Assembly: GCF_011045835.1 (NCBI RefSeq)
Contig: NZ_CP047349.1
Coordinates: 186,001 to 250,000 of the forward strand
Source: Proteus terrae subsp. cibarius
GTDB lineage: Bacteria > Pseudomonadota > Gammaproteobacteria > Enterobacterales > Enterobacteriaceae
DNA length: 64,000 nt
Direction of reading: 5' to 3'
Under the pieces are notes generated by a model, which was not told the DNA's origin, ran no database searches, and saw nothing but the letters and a program-made list of their open reading frames with translations. Both the position numbers and the translations under genes were made by a program. Numbering within the stretch: the first letter of the stretch is position 1; each line of letters starts with the position of its first letter. This document shows positions 39,934 through 50,941 of this stretch, one piece after another.

Positions 39934-40479
39934 ATGTCAAAAAGCGAGAATAATCTGATCTGGATAGATCTGGAAATGACCGGTCTTGATCCTGAATGTG
40001 ACCGTATCATCGAAATTGCCACTATCGTGACAGATCCTCAACTTAATATTTTAGCCGAAGGCCCCGTAATTGCAGTACATCAATCAGATGAACAATTAAG
40101 TTTAATGGATGAATGGAATACACGCACCCACACTGGTAGCGGCTTAGTTGAGCGGGTAAAAGCCAGTTCGTATGATGATAATTCAGCACAAAAAGCGACA
40201 ATTGAATTCCTAGAAAAATGGGTACCAAAAGGTGTATCACCTATCTGTGGTAATAGTGTGGGGCAAGATAGACGTTTTCTATACCGTTATATGCCAGAGC
40301 TAGAGCAATATTTTCACTACCGTTATCTTGATGTGAGCACATTAAAAGAATTAGCTCGTCGTTGGAAACCTGAAATTTTAGAAGGTTTTGAGAAAAAGAA
40401 TACGCATCAGGCATTAGATGATATTCGTGAATCTATTGCAGAGCTTGCTTATTATCGTAAAACCTTTATTAAAGAGTAA
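39934..40479 (+). CDS. orn: Oligoribonuclease
   Basis: Orn is the essential DEDDh 3'-5' exoribonuclease that degrades RNA dinucleotides (including pGpG) to mononucleotides. The 181 residues show [12 protein letters not shown] (Asp and Glu of Exo I), [11 protein letters not shown] (Exo II) and [12 protein letters not shown] (Exo III His/Asp). It is followed by the glyVXY tRNA genes, as in E. coli. Confidence 0.98.
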   Translation: MSKSENNLIWIDLEMTGLDPECDRIIEIATIVTDPQLNILAEGPVIAVHQSDEQLSLMDEWNTRTHTGSGLVERVKASSYDDNSAQKATIEFLEKWVPKGVSPICGNSVGQDRRFLYRYMPELEQYFHYRYLDVSTLKELARRWKPEILEGFEKKNTHQALDDIRESIAELAYYRKTFIKE

Positions 40480-40567
40480 AAAGCGTGCATTGATGATTGA
40501 TATTGCATCACTATGATGATTTTATCGACATGTAATCAAAAAAACGTATTTTTTTGTTGATAAGGGC

Positions 40568-40595
40568 TTGCGGTTAAGCATTTTTCTCGTATAAT
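40568..40595 (+). promoter_or_regulatory. Promoter of the tRNA-Gly operon
   Basis: TTGCGG (-35, 40568-40573) and a perfect TATAAT (-10, 40590-40595) are 16 bases apart, followed by GCGCTTCCCG, a GC-rich discriminator typical of growth-rate and ppGpp-controlled promoters. The first tRNA starts 51 bases downstream of the -10. Confidence 0.85.
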
Positions 40596-40645
40596 GCGCT
40601 TCCCGTACCGATGAAGAATTTTGTTTATACGGGTGTAAGAAAGAC

Positions 40646-40721
<76 letters not shown>

Positions 40722-40757
40722 ATCTTTCTTAGACAATTATTAGTAGTATTATGCGAC

Positions 40758-40833
<76 letters not shown>

Positions 40834-40868
40834 AATCTTTCACTTATAATTGTCAAAACTTACCAAAT

Positions 40869-40944
<76 letters not shown>

Positions 40945-41661
40945 AGTTTTTTCTCTTCTGCTTCATAAAATCTCATTTTTTAATCTCCATAAAGAAAATT
41001 TTAATTTTTTCTCTCGCTTTTTTAAATATCGACTACACTGTTTTAGGGTGCAGGTTAAGGAATTTTACTTAATACGCGCAAAGAGAGTGTGTAGGATTTT
41101 TGCTCAAAAAAGAAAATGGCATTACTGCATGTAAGATCAAGCTATTTTTTTGTGATCTATCTTTGATCTTTGCTTGCATTTCTATTTTGACAGCACTAGA
41201 ATGTGCGCCTTTCCTCATTTAGGGGGAAACGAGAGGTAAGATCATTTTTTAGGATTTAGGCCTTTATTCTGTTAAACATGCATTGAATAGTATTTTAGAA
41301 AAAGAAAAGGGTTTTTCAGGCTTTTCTTTAAAAAAACGTGATATATATTCTACTATTCTTTAAATCTTCCCAAACCGATTTATCCACAGTGAGATGCTGA
41401 TAACCATCGCATCTAAGCACTATTTATTTTTTTACTGCACAGAGTTATCCACAAGCACGTATCATTAAGTGATTAGGATATTATTCTCTTCAATAAAATG
41501 ATTGTATTTTATATCTAATTGATAACTAAGTTTATTTTAATTTTTTAAATTTTGAGTCTTAGTTCGCTTGAATTTTTTGTTCATGTTGATAGGCAAGGGA
41601 TTTTTATTTTATTCACAGAGGAAATTAATGGTTACTCGTAATGCGTTTATTCTGTTAAAAA
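40945..41661. other. datA: datA-like locus with DnaA-box cluster (gene-free)
   Basis: This 717-base gap between the tRNA-Gly genes and queG has no supported gene. It holds three perfect matches to the DnaA box TTATNCACA, all on the plus strand: TTATCCACA at 41380-41388 and 41445-41453, and TTATTCACA at 41609-41617. A weaker box-like TACTGCACA (41433-41441) sits three bases before the second. A one-mismatch IHF site is at 41512-41524 (minus). GATC occurs at 41135, 41154, 41165 and 41240. In E. coli, datA, which with IHF promotes hydrolysis of DnaA-bound ATP, lies in this same glyVXY-queG neighbourhood. The boxes are seen; function is inferred. Confidence 0.75.
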
Positions 41662-42816
41662 TTAAGCGTCACGAGGTAAGCCTTTAGTTATCGCCCTTAC
41701 TAAGCGTTTTTGTTGTGAAGTCTGTATTTTTACTTCTTTCTCATTTCTCTTTGCTGTCTGTTGTGCAATCGCCCAGTTTAAATGTTCATCTAAAACATCA
41801 CTCAATCCAAAGCGTTCTTGCAAGGCAAGTATAATTTTATCTTGATAAGGTGCATTTCCTAACGCCACGCTAATATTTCTAAGCCAACGTAAATAGCCAA
41901 TACGGCGGATCGGTGAACCCTCTGTAATACGCAGAAATTTATCTTCATTCCATTGGAAAAGATCGAGTAATTCTGGGGTATGAAGCGCTCTTCTTGGAGA
42001 GAAATCTTCTTCGTCAGTCAGTGATGAAAAACGATTCCAAGGGCAGATAAGCTGGCAATCATCACAGCCATAAATACGATTACCCATCAGAGGACGAAAT
42101 TCTTCAGGAATAGCGCCATCGAGTTCGATAGTGAGATAAGAAATACAGCGACGAGCATCAATAGTATAAGGTTCAACAATGGCACCTGTCGGGCAGGTTG
42201 TCATACAGGCGACACATTTACCGCATTGCTCTTCAACTGGGTTATCCGTAGGTAAAGGTAAATCAATCAGTAATTCACCAAGGAAAAACCAAGAGCCTGC
42301 TTGATTGTTAATAACAAGTGAGTGTTTACCAACCCAACCAAGACCTGCCTTAACGGCTAATGGTCTCTCCATAATAGGTGCTGAATCAACGAAAGGACGA
42401 AAGTTGACTACCCCTTGATATTCGAATTGCTGACAATATTGTGAAATTCTTTCACCGAGTTTTTTAAGACGTTGTCTTAATACTTTGTGATAATCCCGAC
42501 CAAGTGCATAACGGCTGATATAACCTTGTTCTGGATTATTTAGGGTTCGTGCAAAAGCAGCATCCGTAGGAAGATAATTCATTCTCACACTGATAATACG
42601 TAATGTACCCGGAACCAGTTCATGAGGTCTGGCTCGTGTCATTCCATACTTTTCCATCCACGCCATTTCACCGTGATATTGCTTATCTAACCACGCTTGC
42701 AGGCGAGGTTCTTCAGGTGATAAGTCAGTATCACATATCCCTGTTTGTTGAAAACCTAGCTCAGAACCCCATAATTTAATGTTTTGAGCGAGAAGATTAA
42801 GATCGAGTGATGACAT
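41662..42816 (-). CDS. queG: Epoxyqueuosine reductase
   Basis: QueG carries out the last step of queuosine synthesis in tRNA (epoxyqueuosine to queuosine) using cobalamin and two 4Fe-4S clusters. The 384-residue protein has CGKCVACMTTCPTGA and CDDCQLICPWNR as cluster ligands, plus YALGRDYHKVLRQRLKKL and RPFVDSAPIMERPLA of the cobalamin domain. It is convergent with the tRNA-Gly operon. In E. coli nnr lies between queG and tsaE; it is absent here. Confidence 0.97.
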   Translation of the reverse strand: MSSLDLNLLAQNIKLWGSELGFQQTGICDTDLSPEEPRLQAWLDKQYHGEMAWMEKYGMTRARPHELVPGTLRIISVRMNYLPTDAAFARTLNNPEQGYISRYALGRDYHKVLRQRLKKLGERISQYCQQFEYQGVVNFRPFVDSAPIMERPLAVKAGLGWVGKHSLVINNQAGSWFFLGELLIDLPLPTDNPVEEQCGKCVACMTTCPTGAIVEPYTIDARRCISYLTIELDGAIPEEFRPLMGNRIYGCDDCQLICPWNRFSSLTDEEDFSPRRALHTPELLDLFQWNEDKFLRITEGSPIRRIGYLRWLRNISVALGNAPYQDKIILALQERFGLSDVLDEHLNWAIAQQTAKRNEKEVKIQTSQQKRLVRAITKGLPRDA

Positions 42817-43041
42817 GAATAAACCGAATCAATAGGTAAGAGGTGAGTCCTAAGAGCGCGCAGTGTATCATAGTGAGGCAGTAGGAAAAATCCTCGCAAT
42901 AAATAGATTTATGGTATGGTTATTTGATAGTGATTTCGATAACTATTTGCCTTAAGAAAACATATAAAGCTTAGTATTTGATGTTCTCCAATGATCTCTC
43001 TTTATTAAGCCGTTATAACTTAACAATAGATTATATTAAAT

Positions 43042-43509
43042 ATGAAAGAATGGGTTGTTACATTAGAAGATGAAGCGGCGACAGTTGAACTCGGGCGTGC
43101 TGTTGCAATGGCGACTAATCATAGCGGATTGATCATTTATTTATATGGCGATCTTGGTGCTGGAAAAACAACCTTTAGCCGAGGCTTTTTGCAAGCGCTT
43201 GGTCATCAAGGGCATGTTAAAAGCCCAACATATACATTAGTTGAGCCCTATATGCTTTCGCCAAATCCTGTTTATCATTTTGATCTTTATCGTTTAGCTT
43301 CTGCTGAAGAGTTGGAGTTTATGGGAATACGCGACTATTTTGAGCAAGACGCGTTATGCCTTATTGAATGGCCATCGCAAGGCGAAGGCTTTTTACCAAA
43401 CGCTGATTTAGAACTTCATTTAAGTTACGAAGATGAAGGTCGAAAAGCGCGTTTTGTTGCCCTTTCACAAAGAGGGAATACTGTTTTATCCCGTATTCAG
43501 TCTGCATAA
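43042..43509 (+). CDS. tsaE: tRNA threonylcarbamoyladenosine biosynthesis ATPase TsaE
   Basis: TsaE is the ATPase that drives the TsaBD complex in making t6A37 on ANN-decoding tRNAs. The 155 residues carry Walker [10 protein letters not shown] (36-44), [10 protein letters not shown] and the Walker B-like CLIEWPSQ. It is first of the probable tsaE-amiB-mutL-miaA-hfq-hflX-hflK-hflC cluster. The SD is weak, and no nnr precedes it. Confidence 0.95.
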   Translation: MKEWVVTLEDEAATVELGRAVAMATNHSGLIIYLYGDLGAGKTTFSRGFLQALGHQGHVKSPTYTLVEPYMLSPNPVYHFDLYRLASAEELEFMGIRDYFEQDALCLIEWPSQGEGFLPNADLELHLSYEDEGRKARFVALSQRGNTVLSRIQSA

Positions 43510-43522
43510 AGGAATATTGATT

Positions 43523-44851
43523 ATGTCGAGTCTCATCACCATTGTGAGTCAAAGTCAGCGCTATGTTGTTGCCTTTCTGTTGGTTGTTTTGTCTTTATTT
43601 TTTGTGCAAATAGCACAAGCCGCGACTGTGACAGAAGTAAAAGCAGAAAACGGTATTTCAGCAACAACTCTCACGTTCACTTTTAGTGATGGGAAGCCGA
43701 GTTATCGATATTACTCATTAAAAAGCCCTGACCGTTTGGTGATGGATTTTAAACAGAACACAAAAATTACAGGATTACCTGCAACATTAGGTAACGGCCT
43801 ATTAGTTCATAAAATTCGTACAACGCAATCAAAAGATAGCCAATACCAAAGTATAGTACTGGAGCTTGCCCAGCCTGTTGTCGTAACTGAGAGTTTAATG
43901 AATGTAAGTGGTGGCTATAAGTTAGTGCTTACTATCAAAACTATAAATAATCGACAAAATAGCAATGCTCAATCGGCAGTCAGTGTTGTTACGTTATCAC
44001 CGACAGCAACCACAACTACATCAACTGCAAATACAAATAGGGAAATGGCGCCTTTAATGACCAAGCCGACAGCAGAAGTCACACCTGTTGTTCCTATTGT
44101 AAAGCCACCACGTAATGCACCATCAAAACCACAAGCGGGCTCTCGCCAAATTATTATTGCGATAGACGCGGGTCATGGTGGGCAAGATCCGGGAGCAATT
44201 GGTCAGAAAGGTAATCGTGAAAAAGACGTAACGCTAAGTGTGGCAAGGAAGTTGGAAGCGCGCTTACGTAATGATCCTATGTTTAAACCTGTTCTAACAC
44301 GTAGTGGCGATTATTTTATCTCAGTTGCCGGGCGCTCTGAAGTTGCCCGTAAGCAAAGTGCGAATATGTTAGTGTCTATTCATGCAGACTCAGCGCCAAA
44401 TCGCAGCGCAAGGGGTGCTTCTGTATGGGTGCTTTCTAATCGTCGTGCAAACAGTGAGTTAGGTAAGTGGCTTGAACAAAGCGAGAAACAGTCTGAATTA
44501 CTCGGTGGTGCCGGCGACGCATTGGATGGTGCTGATCCTTATTTAAGTCAAACAGTGCTTGATTTGCAGTTTGGTAATTCGCAGCGAGTAGGTTATGACG
44601 TTGCTGTTGCTGTATTGTCTGAACTAAGAAAAGTGGGTTCACTACATAAGAAAACACCAGAACATGCGAGCTTAGGTGTGTTACGTTCACCTGATATCCC
44701 TTCAATTTTAGTTGAAACAGGCTTTATCAGCAACGCAGCAGAAGAGCAATTACTGATATCTGATGCTTATCAAGAGAAACTTGCGACATCTATTCACGCG
44801 GGTTTAAGAAATTATTTTCTGGCTCATCCTTTACAAAACGCGCCTAATTGA
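43523..44851 (+). CDS. amiB: N-acetylmuramoyl-L-alanine amidase AmiB
   Basis: AmiB is a periplasmic zinc amidase that splits septal peptidoglycan and is activated by EnvC. The 442-residue precursor has a signal peptide (ending near AQA-AT), an AMIN domain for septal targeting, a Thr/Pro-rich linker, and an Amidase_3 domain with AIDAGHGGQDPGAIG and SIHADSAPN (zinc His and Glu ligands), ending in SILVETGFISN. I use ATG 43523, about nine bases after AAGGA; the longer frame from 43433 lies inside tsaE. Confidence 0.94.
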   Translation: MSSLITIVSQSQRYVVAFLLVVLSLFFVQIAQAATVTEVKAENGISATTLTFTFSDGKPSYRYYSLKSPDRLVMDFKQNTKITGLPATLGNGLLVHKIRTTQSKDSQYQSIVLELAQPVVVTESLMNVSGGYKLVLTIKTINNRQNSNAQSAVSVVTLSPTATTTTSTANTNREMAPLMTKPTAEVTPVVPIVKPPRNAPSKPQAGSRQIIIAIDAGHGGQDPGAIGQKGNREKDVTLSVARKLEARLRNDPMFKPVLTRSGDYFISVAGRSEVARKQSANMLVSIHADSAPNRSARGASVWVLSNRRANSELGKWLEQSEKQSELLGGAGDALDGADPYLSQTVLDLQFGNSQRVGYDVAVAVLSELRKVGSLHKKTPEHASLGVLRSPDIPSILVETGFISNAAEEQLLISDAYQEKLATSIHAGLRNYFLAHPLQNAPN

Positions 44852-44874
44852 TTGAGTAAAATGGAATAAAGGTA

Positions 44875-46887
44875 ATGGCGATAAATTTATTACCTCCTCA
44901 GCTTGCAAACCAAATTGCCGCAGGGGAAGTTGTTGAAAGACCAGCCTCTGTCGTTAAAGAGTTACTGGAAAATAGTTTAGACGCAGGCGCGACCTCAATT
45001 GATATTGATATCGATAAAGGTGGCGCCAAGCTTATTCGTATTCGTGATAATGGATGTGGTATCAATCGTGATGATTTGAAGTTAGCACTTGCTCGCCATG
45101 CAACCAGCAAAATATCAAGTCTTGACGATCTCGAAGCCATAATGAGTATGGGTTTTCGTGGTGAAGCATTAGCGAGTATTAGCTCAGTTTCCCGTTTAAC
45201 ACTGACATCACGTACTCAAGATCAAGAAGAAGCATGGCAAGCTTACGCTGAAGGCAGAGATATGGCGGTGACTGTTAAACCTGCCGCTCATCCTGTCGGA
45301 AGTACAGTTGAAGTGCTTGATCTCTTTTATAACACGCCAGCAAGACGTAAATTCTTACGTACTGAAAAAACAGAGTTTGCACATATTGATGAAGTGGTAC
45401 GCCGCATTGCATTATCGCGTTTTGATATCTCTATAAACCTTACCCATAACGGTAAGCGAGTTCGGCAATACCGTGCAGTGAAGGATGAAAGTCAGCAAAA
45501 TCGCCGTTTGAGTGCGATTTGTGGTAATAATTTTGTCAATCAATCAATGCATTTATCGTGGGAACATGGTGATTTAGCAATAAAGGGTTGGGTAGAACAC
45601 CCTTTATCACCAGTGCAAAGTAGTGAAATTCAGTATTGCTATGTGAATGGACGAATGATGCGTGATAGGTTGATTAATCATGCTATTCGTCAAGCTTACG
45701 AAGGTTATTTGCAAGGAGAGCAGCAACCTTCTTACATCTTGTACTTAAGTGTTGATCCTCACCAAGTCGATGTAAACGTGCATCCTGCGAAACATGAAGT
45801 TCGTTTTCATGAATCTCGTTTGGTTCATGATTTTATTTATCAAGGTGTATTGAGTGTTTTACGACAAGCAACGCAAGAGCCTTTATCACTGACGTCAGAT
45901 GACGAAGAAGAACACGAAATAGCGTTAAATTTTCCTGAAAACCGTCAAGTTGCAGGCGAAAACGTATTTTCTCAGCCTTATCAAGTACCTGTGGCTCAAA
46001 CTCCACCAAATACATCATCACACAACGCCAATGAACGAGAGAACAACAATAACCTTCATCAAAAAAAACAGGGCTCTCAATTTGGAGATCATCGTCAATT
46101 TGGTGAAAGTTACCAACGGACACAAGGTGCGCTTTATCAAAAAATGATGCAAGAAAGTGTATCCACATCAAAAGATAAAGAAAAAATACCACTATTTCCT
46201 GATCGTGCCCCATTGAATTTAGGTGAAATCGTTCATACAACTAATAATATCGAAGAAAATGTTATTTCGGTGATGCCTCGTTCCGTCAATGCGAAAGATG
46301 GACAAACTGATTATACTTTTGGGCGAGTATTGGCAATTTATCAGCACAAATATGCGTTAATAGAATCTTCACAAGGTCTTGGGCTGTTATCATTGGAAGA
46401 AGCTGATTTTCTGTTAAAATGTGCGCAATTACTGCCTAAAGATGAAATATTGAAGCCACAACCTTTGTTAGTGCCTTTAAAATTGGTATTGAACAAAGAA
46501 GAAATTAGTGTATTCAATCAGTTTCAATCGCTAATTAGTCATTTCGGGATCGTTATCGAAATTTCTCACGGTAAAGCAACAATACATGCGGTGTCGTTAC
46601 CTTTGCGCCAGCAAAATTTACCTGTGTTGCTGACCGAATTATTAGCCTATTTGTCAGCAGAAAAATCTTGTACTGAGCAACAACTTGGACAATGGTTTGC
46701 AAAACAATTAGGGGCAGAGCAGGCGCAATGGTCGCAAGCTCAAGCAGTAGGATTATTGGCTGATATTGAAAGACTCTGCCCTCAATATGTCAGACAGCCA
46801 GCAAAAAACTTATTACAATTAATTGATTTACAACCGGTGGTAGTGGCATTAAATAATGAGCGATGTGAACACGCAAATAAAACCTAA
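44875..46887 (+). CDS. mutL: DNA mismatch repair protein MutL
   Basis: MutL links MutS mismatch recognition to MutH and UvrD. The 670-residue protein has the GHKL ATPase motifs [18 protein letters not shown] and [23 protein letters not shown], then a long Asn/Gln/Ser-rich linker (about residues 350-450) and the dimerisation domain. As in other MutH-containing bacteria I see no endonuclease motif (DQHAAHER-type). The linker explains the extra length over E. coli (about 615 residues). Its 3' end overlaps miaA by 32 bases. Confidence 0.97.
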   Translation: MAINLLPPQLANQIAAGEVVERPASVVKELLENSLDAGATSIDIDIDKGGAKLIRIRDNGCGINRDDLKLALARHATSKISSLDDLEAIMSMGFRGEALASISSVSRLTLTSRTQDQEEAWQAYAEGRDMAVTVKPAAHPVGSTVEVLDLFYNTPARRKFLRTEKTEFAHIDEVVRRIALSRFDISINLTHNGKRVRQYRAVKDESQQNRRLSAICGNNFVNQSMHLSWEHGDLAIKGWVEHPLSPVQSSEIQYCYVNGRMMRDRLINHAIRQAYEGYLQGEQQPSYILYLSVDPHQVDVNVHPAKHEVRFHESRLVHDFIYQGVLSVLRQATQEPLSLTSDDEEEHEIALNFPENRQVAGENVFSQPYQVPVAQTPPNTSSHNANERENNNNLHQKKQGSQFGDHRQFGESYQRTQGALYQKMMQESVSTSKDKEKIPLFPDRAPLNLGEIVHTTNNIEENVISVMPRSVNAKDGQTDYTFGRVLAIYQHKYALIESSQGLGLLSLEEADFLLKCAQLLPKDEILKPQPLLVPLKLVLNKEEISVFNQFQSLISHFGIVIEISHGKATIHAVSLPLRQQNLPVLLTELLAYLSAEKSCTEQQLGQWFAKQLGAEQAQWSQAQAVGLLADIERLCPQYVRQPAKNLLQLIDLQPVVVALNNERCEHANKT

Positions 46888-47797
46888 AGCAATTTCTCTA
46901 ATGGGACCTACAGCGTCAGGTAAAACAGCATTAGCAATTGCACTGAGACAGAAACTGCCTGTAGATATTATTAGCGTGGATTCAGCTCTTATCTATCGTG
47001 GTATGGATATCGGTACAGCGAAGCCGGATGCGAATGAGCAATCGCTTGCTCCACATCGATTAATTGATATTCTAGATCCCGCATTTCCCTATTCAGCTGC
47101 AGATTTTCGACGTGATGCACTAAATGCAATGGAAGAAATTACTGCGGCTGGGCGAATTCCACTATTAGTGGGTGGGACTATGCTATATTTTAAAGCGTTA
47201 CTTGAAGGTCTATCGCCTTTACCCAGTGCCAATTCGGATGTTCGTGCTGAAATAGAAAAAAAAGCAGCAGAACAAGGGTGGGAGGCAATACATAAAGAGT
47301 TAGCATTGGTTGATCCCGTAGCAGCACAACGGATCCACCCTAATGATCCTCAACGACTTTCTCGCGCGCTAGAAGTTTACCTGATTTCAGGTAAGACAAT
47401 GACGGAATTGACAAAAATATCAGGCGAGTCTTTGCCCTATGATGTTTATCAGTTTGCGATTGCTCCGAAAGATAGAAATGTTCTTCACCAACGCATTGAA
47501 GCCCGTTTTAAACAGATGTTAACGTGTGGATTTGAAGATGAAGTAAAATCATTATATGAACGGGGCGATCTGCATGAAGATCTACCTTCTGTACGTTGTG
47601 TCGGTTATCGCCAGATGTGGTCATATTTATCAGGCGAAATAGATTATGATGAGATGGTTTATCGAGGGATCTGCGCTACCCGGCAATTAGCGAAGCGACA
47701 AATCACCTGGTTAAGAGGCTGGAATGACATTCACTGGCTTGATAGTGAAGATCCAAAACAATCTCTTGACACTGTTTTGCAGGTAGTTAGTGCATAG
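46856..47797 (+). CDS. miaA: tRNA dimethylallyltransferase
   Basis: MiaA adds a dimethylallyl group to A37 of tRNAs reading UNN codons, giving i6A. The 313 residues show the P-loop GPTASGKT (17-24), [29 protein letters not shown] and the C-terminal [11 protein letters not shown] and [12 protein letters not shown]. It starts inside mutL, so translation is probably coupled. Confidence 0.97.
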   Translation: MSDVNTQIKPKAISLMGPTASGKTALAIALRQKLPVDIISVDSALIYRGMDIGTAKPDANEQSLAPHRLIDILDPAFPYSAADFRRDALNAMEEITAAGRIPLLVGGTMLYFKALLEGLSPLPSANSDVRAEIEKKAAEQGWEAIHKELALVDPVAAQRIHPNDPQRLSRALEVYLISGKTMTELTKISGESLPYDVYQFAIAPKDRNVLHQRIEARFKQMLTCGFEDEVKSLYERGDLHEDLPSVRCVGYRQMWSYLSGEIDYDEMVYRGICATRQLAKRQITWLRGWNDIHWLDSEDPKQSLDTVLQVVSA

Positions 47798-47906
47798 ATG
47801 GTAGGTTTGTGTAAAATTGATAGTTGCCAAAGTGCAATTTTTGAGTAGTTCATTTTTCGAACCAATTGGGTTCTAATATAAAACAACAAAATAAGGAAAA
47901 CATAGA

Positions 47907-48194
47907 ATGGCTAAGGGGCAATCTTTGCAAGATCCTTTCCTGAACGCATTACGTCGTGAAAGGGTTCCCGTTTCTATCTATTTGGTAAACGGCATTAAAT
48001 TGCAGGGTCAGATCGAATCTTTTGACCAATTTGTTATTTTGCTGAAAAACACAGTAAGTCAGATGGTATACAAACATGCTATCTCTACCGTGGTACCTTC
48101 GCGTCCTGTTTCTCATCATAGCAACACAGGCACGAACCAAACTGGTACAGGCTACAATGGTGGCGCTGCTCAGCAGGATGATGTTGCAGAATAA
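47907..48194 (+). CDS. hfq: RNA chaperone Hfq
   Basis: Hfq is the hexameric Sm-like protein that pairs sRNAs, GlmZ among them, with target mRNAs. The 95-residue protein has the Sm1 and Sm2 motifs ([48 protein letters not shown]) and a Gly/Asn/Gln-rich flexible tail. AAGGA precedes the ATG. Confidence 0.98.
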   Translation: MAKGQSLQDPFLNALRRERVPVSIYLVNGIKLQGQIESFDQFVILLKNTVSQMVYKHAISTVVPSRPVSHHSNTGTNQTGTGYNGGAAQQDDVAE

Positions 48195-48220
48195 TAATCT
48201 AATATTATTCTAGATATAAG

Positions 48221-48257
48221 AAAAACATAGGTAGGGAGACTTTACCTATGTTTTTTC
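48221..48257 (+). terminator. Terminator or attenuator between hfq and hflX
   Basis: AAAAACATAGGTA (48221-48233) pairs with TACCTATGTTTTT (48243-48255) around a 9-base loop, with the T-run in the stem. It should end much of the hfq transcript, with read-through into hflX. Confidence 0.85.
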
Positions 48258-48288
48258 CTGTTTTTATAAAGTCCAAGAGGTTTCGCCT

Positions 48289-49572
48289 TTGTTTGATCGT
48301 TATGAAGGTGGCGAATTAGCCGTTTTAGTGCACGTCTTCTTTTCTCAAGAAAAGAACGTTGATGATTTGCAAGAATTTGAATCTTTGGTGACATCTGCGG
48401 GTGTTAAACCAGTTCAGATTATTACAGGAAATCGCAAAGCGCCTCATCCTAAATATTATGTGGGTGAAGGTAAGGCAGAAGAAATTGCCGAAGCTGTAAA
48501 AGCAAGTGGTGCAGATGTTGTTTTATTTAATCATGCACTAACACCTGCACAAGAACGAAATCTGGAAAGACTTTGTGAATGCCGTGTGGTTGATCGCACG
48601 GGAGTTATCCTTGATATTTTTGCTCAAAGAGCAAGAACCCATGAAGGAAAGCTACAGGTAGAACTCGCCCAGTTACGTCACTTATCAACTCGCTTAGTCA
48701 GAGGGTGGACTCACCTAGAAAGACAAAAAGGGGGGATTGGGTTACGAGGACCAGGTGAAACTCAGCTAGAAACAGACCGTCGCTTACTCCGAGGTAAAAT
48801 TAGTCAAATTCTAATGCGATTGGGTAGGGTTGAGCGTCAGCGCGAACAAGGACGGCAAGCGCGGAGTAAAGCTGATATTCCAACATTATCCCTTGTTGGT
48901 TACACAAATGCAGGGAAGTCGAGTTTATTTAATCATATTACCTGTTCTGATGTGTATGCAGCAGATCAGCTCTTTGCAACACTAGATCCGACATTAAGAC
49001 GTATTCAGGTCGATGATGTGGGAACCGTTGTATTAGCTGATACGGTTGGATTTATTCGACATTTACCTCATGATCTTGTTGCTGCTTTTAAAGCCACTTT
49101 GCAAGAAACACGAGAAGCTACCCTACTTCTTCATGTGATTGATGCAGCAGATAGTCGTTTTGAGGAAAATATTCATGCAGTTGAAAGTGTATTAGAAGAG
49201 ATTGATGCTCAAGAAATACCAACACTGCATATTATGAACAAAATTGATCTTCTTGAAGACTTCACCCCAAGAATTGATCGAAATGAAGAAAACTTACCCG
49301 TTAGGGTTTGGGTTTCTGCACAAACAGGCGAAGGTATTCCTCTGTTGTATCAGGCGTTGACAGAACGTCTTTCAGGTGAGATCGCACACTTTGAATTACG
49401 TTTACCGCCAGAAAATACAGGGCGCTTACGTAGTCGTTTTTATCAATTACAGTCAATAGAACGTGAATGGATTGAAAAAGACGGTAAAGTTGGGCTAATC
49501 ATACGTATGCCTATGGTAGACTGGCGCCGCCTTTGCAAGCAGGAACCAAATTTATTGGATTACGTGGTCTGA
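48289..49572 (+). CDS. hflX: Ribosome-splitting GTPase HflX
   Basis: HflX is an Obg-related GTPase that binds 50S and splits stalled ribosomes, for example under heat stress. The 427 residues show the N-terminal HflX domain ([19 protein letters not shown]), [15 protein letters not shown], and the G-domain [22 protein letters not shown] and NKID. The start is TTG, with AAGAGG eight bases before it, giving MFDRYEGGE as in the family. Confidence 0.96.
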   Translation: MFDRYEGGELAVLVHVFFSQEKNVDDLQEFESLVTSAGVKPVQIITGNRKAPHPKYYVGEGKAEEIAEAVKASGADVVLFNHALTPAQERNLERLCECRVVDRTGVILDIFAQRARTHEGKLQVELAQLRHLSTRLVRGWTHLERQKGGIGLRGPGETQLETDRRLLRGKISQILMRLGRVERQREQGRQARSKADIPTLSLVGYTNAGKSSLFNHITCSDVYAADQLFATLDPTLRRIQVDDVGTVVLADTVGFIRHLPHDLVAAFKATLQETREATLLLHVIDAADSRFEENIHAVESVLEEIDAQEIPTLHIMNKIDLLEDFTPRIDRNEENLPVRVWVSAQTGEGIPLLYQALTERLSGEIAHFELRLPPENTGRLRSRFYQLQSIEREWIEKDGKVGLIIRMPMVDWRRLCKQEPNLLDYVV

Positions 49573-49664
49573 TATTCGGCCATAATAATGAACATTAACT
49601 GAGAGCTGGCGACGAAATCGGCTCTTAAGCCTGATAAATCTAATCATAATAATGGAGCTAGAAC

Positions 49665-50939
49665 ATGGCGTGGAATCAGCCCGGTAACAACGGACAAGAC
49701 CGCGACCCGTGGGGTAACCGAAACAGCGGCAATAATAATGGCGATGGCAACGGTAACTCCAACGGCAATCAAGGAGGTCGGAATCGTGGAGCATCAGATC
49801 TCGATGATATGTTCCGTAAACTGAGTGAAAAGCTTGGTGGTTTCGGCGGTAAAAAAGGTGGAAACTCCTCTTCTGGGCAAAATGGCGGTCCTCGTGGCAA
49901 TGCTGGAAATCTTTTGATTTCTCTTGCATTAGGTGCGGTTGTCGTGGTTTGGGCTGCAAGTGGTTTTTATACCATCAAAGAGGCAGAACAAGGCGTTGTG
50001 ACTCGTTTTGGTAAATTTTACCAAATCGTTGAACCTGGTCTGAACTGGAAACCGACTTTTATTGATGAAGTTCAGCCTGTTAACGTAAAAACTATCCGTG
50101 ATTTAACCACGGGTGGCATGATGTTAACGTCAGATGAAAATATGGTTCAAGTCGAGATAAACGTGCAGTATGTTGTCTCTGATCCAGAAACATTCCTATT
50201 TAACCTGACAACACCAATTAACAGCTTAGGTCAGGCAACTGACAGCGCAGTACGTGGCGTTATTGGTCGTTCAGAAATGGAAAAAATTCTGACTTCTAAC
50301 CGTTCAGAAATTCGTGACCAAACACGTCAAGAATTAGAAGAGACTATCCGCCCTTATAACATGGGTATCTCGATTGTGGACGTCAACTTCCAAGTGGCTC
50401 GTCCACCAGAAGCGGTAAAAGCGGCATTCGATGACGTAATTGCTGCTCGTGAAGAAGAACAAAAAACAATTCGTCAAGCTGAAGCTTATAAAAACGAAGT
50501 GTTACCGTTAGCAAAAGGTAACGCGCAACGTATGATTGAAGAAGCAACCGCTTATAAAACCAGTGTGGTGATGAAAGCAGAAGGTGAGGTAGCGAGCTTT
50601 GCTAAAATCTTACCTGAATATCGTGCTGCTCCTGAAATTACTCGTGAGCGTCTTTACATTGAAACGATGGAACAAGTGTTATCAAAAACACGTAAAGTCA
50701 TCGCTAATGATAAAGGCAATAGCATGTTAGTGCTGCCTTTAGAGCAAATGTTACGTCAGCAATCTCAATCTGCACCATCAAATACATTTGAGGCACCTGC
50801 TCGTATCAACACACCCGCTCCAACTGTAAATCCAGCACCGGCACAAAAACCAGCAACAACGACTTATGGTAATGGTGGATATGGTAGTAATAATGGCGGT
50901 TATGGTCAGCCTTATGGCAATAATCAAGGAGGACAATAA
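49665..50939 (+). CDS. hflK: FtsH regulator HflK
   Basis: HflK and HflC form a large SPFH/prohibitin cage in the inner membrane around FtsH and modulate its proteolysis. The 424-residue protein has a Gly/Asn/Gln-rich cytoplasmic N-terminus, one membrane helix (LLISLALGAVVVVWAASGFY, about residues 83-102), the SPFH domain with EQGVVTRFGKF, a coiled-coil, and a Gly/Tyr/Asn-rich tail. hflC starts two bases after its stop. Confidence 0.96.
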   Translation: MAWNQPGNNGQDRDPWGNRNSGNNNGDGNGNSNGNQGGRNRGASDLDDMFRKLSEKLGGFGGKKGGNSSSGQNGGPRGNAGNLLISLALGAVVVVWAASGFYTIKEAEQGVVTRFGKFYQIVEPGLNWKPTFIDEVQPVNVKTIRDLTTGGMMLTSDENMVQVEINVQYVVSDPETFLFNLTTPINSLGQATDSAVRGVIGRSEMEKILTSNRSEIRDQTRQELEETIRPYNMGISIVDVNFQVARPPEAVKAAFDDVIAAREEEQKTIRQAEAYKNEVLPLAKGNAQRMIEEATAYKTSVVMKAEGEVASFAKILPEYRAAPEITRERLYIETMEQVLSKTRKVIANDKGNSMLVLPLEQMLRQQSQSAPSNTFEAPARINTPAPTVNPAPAQKPATTTYGNGGYGSNNGGYGQPYGNNQGGQ

Positions 50940-50941
50940 TC

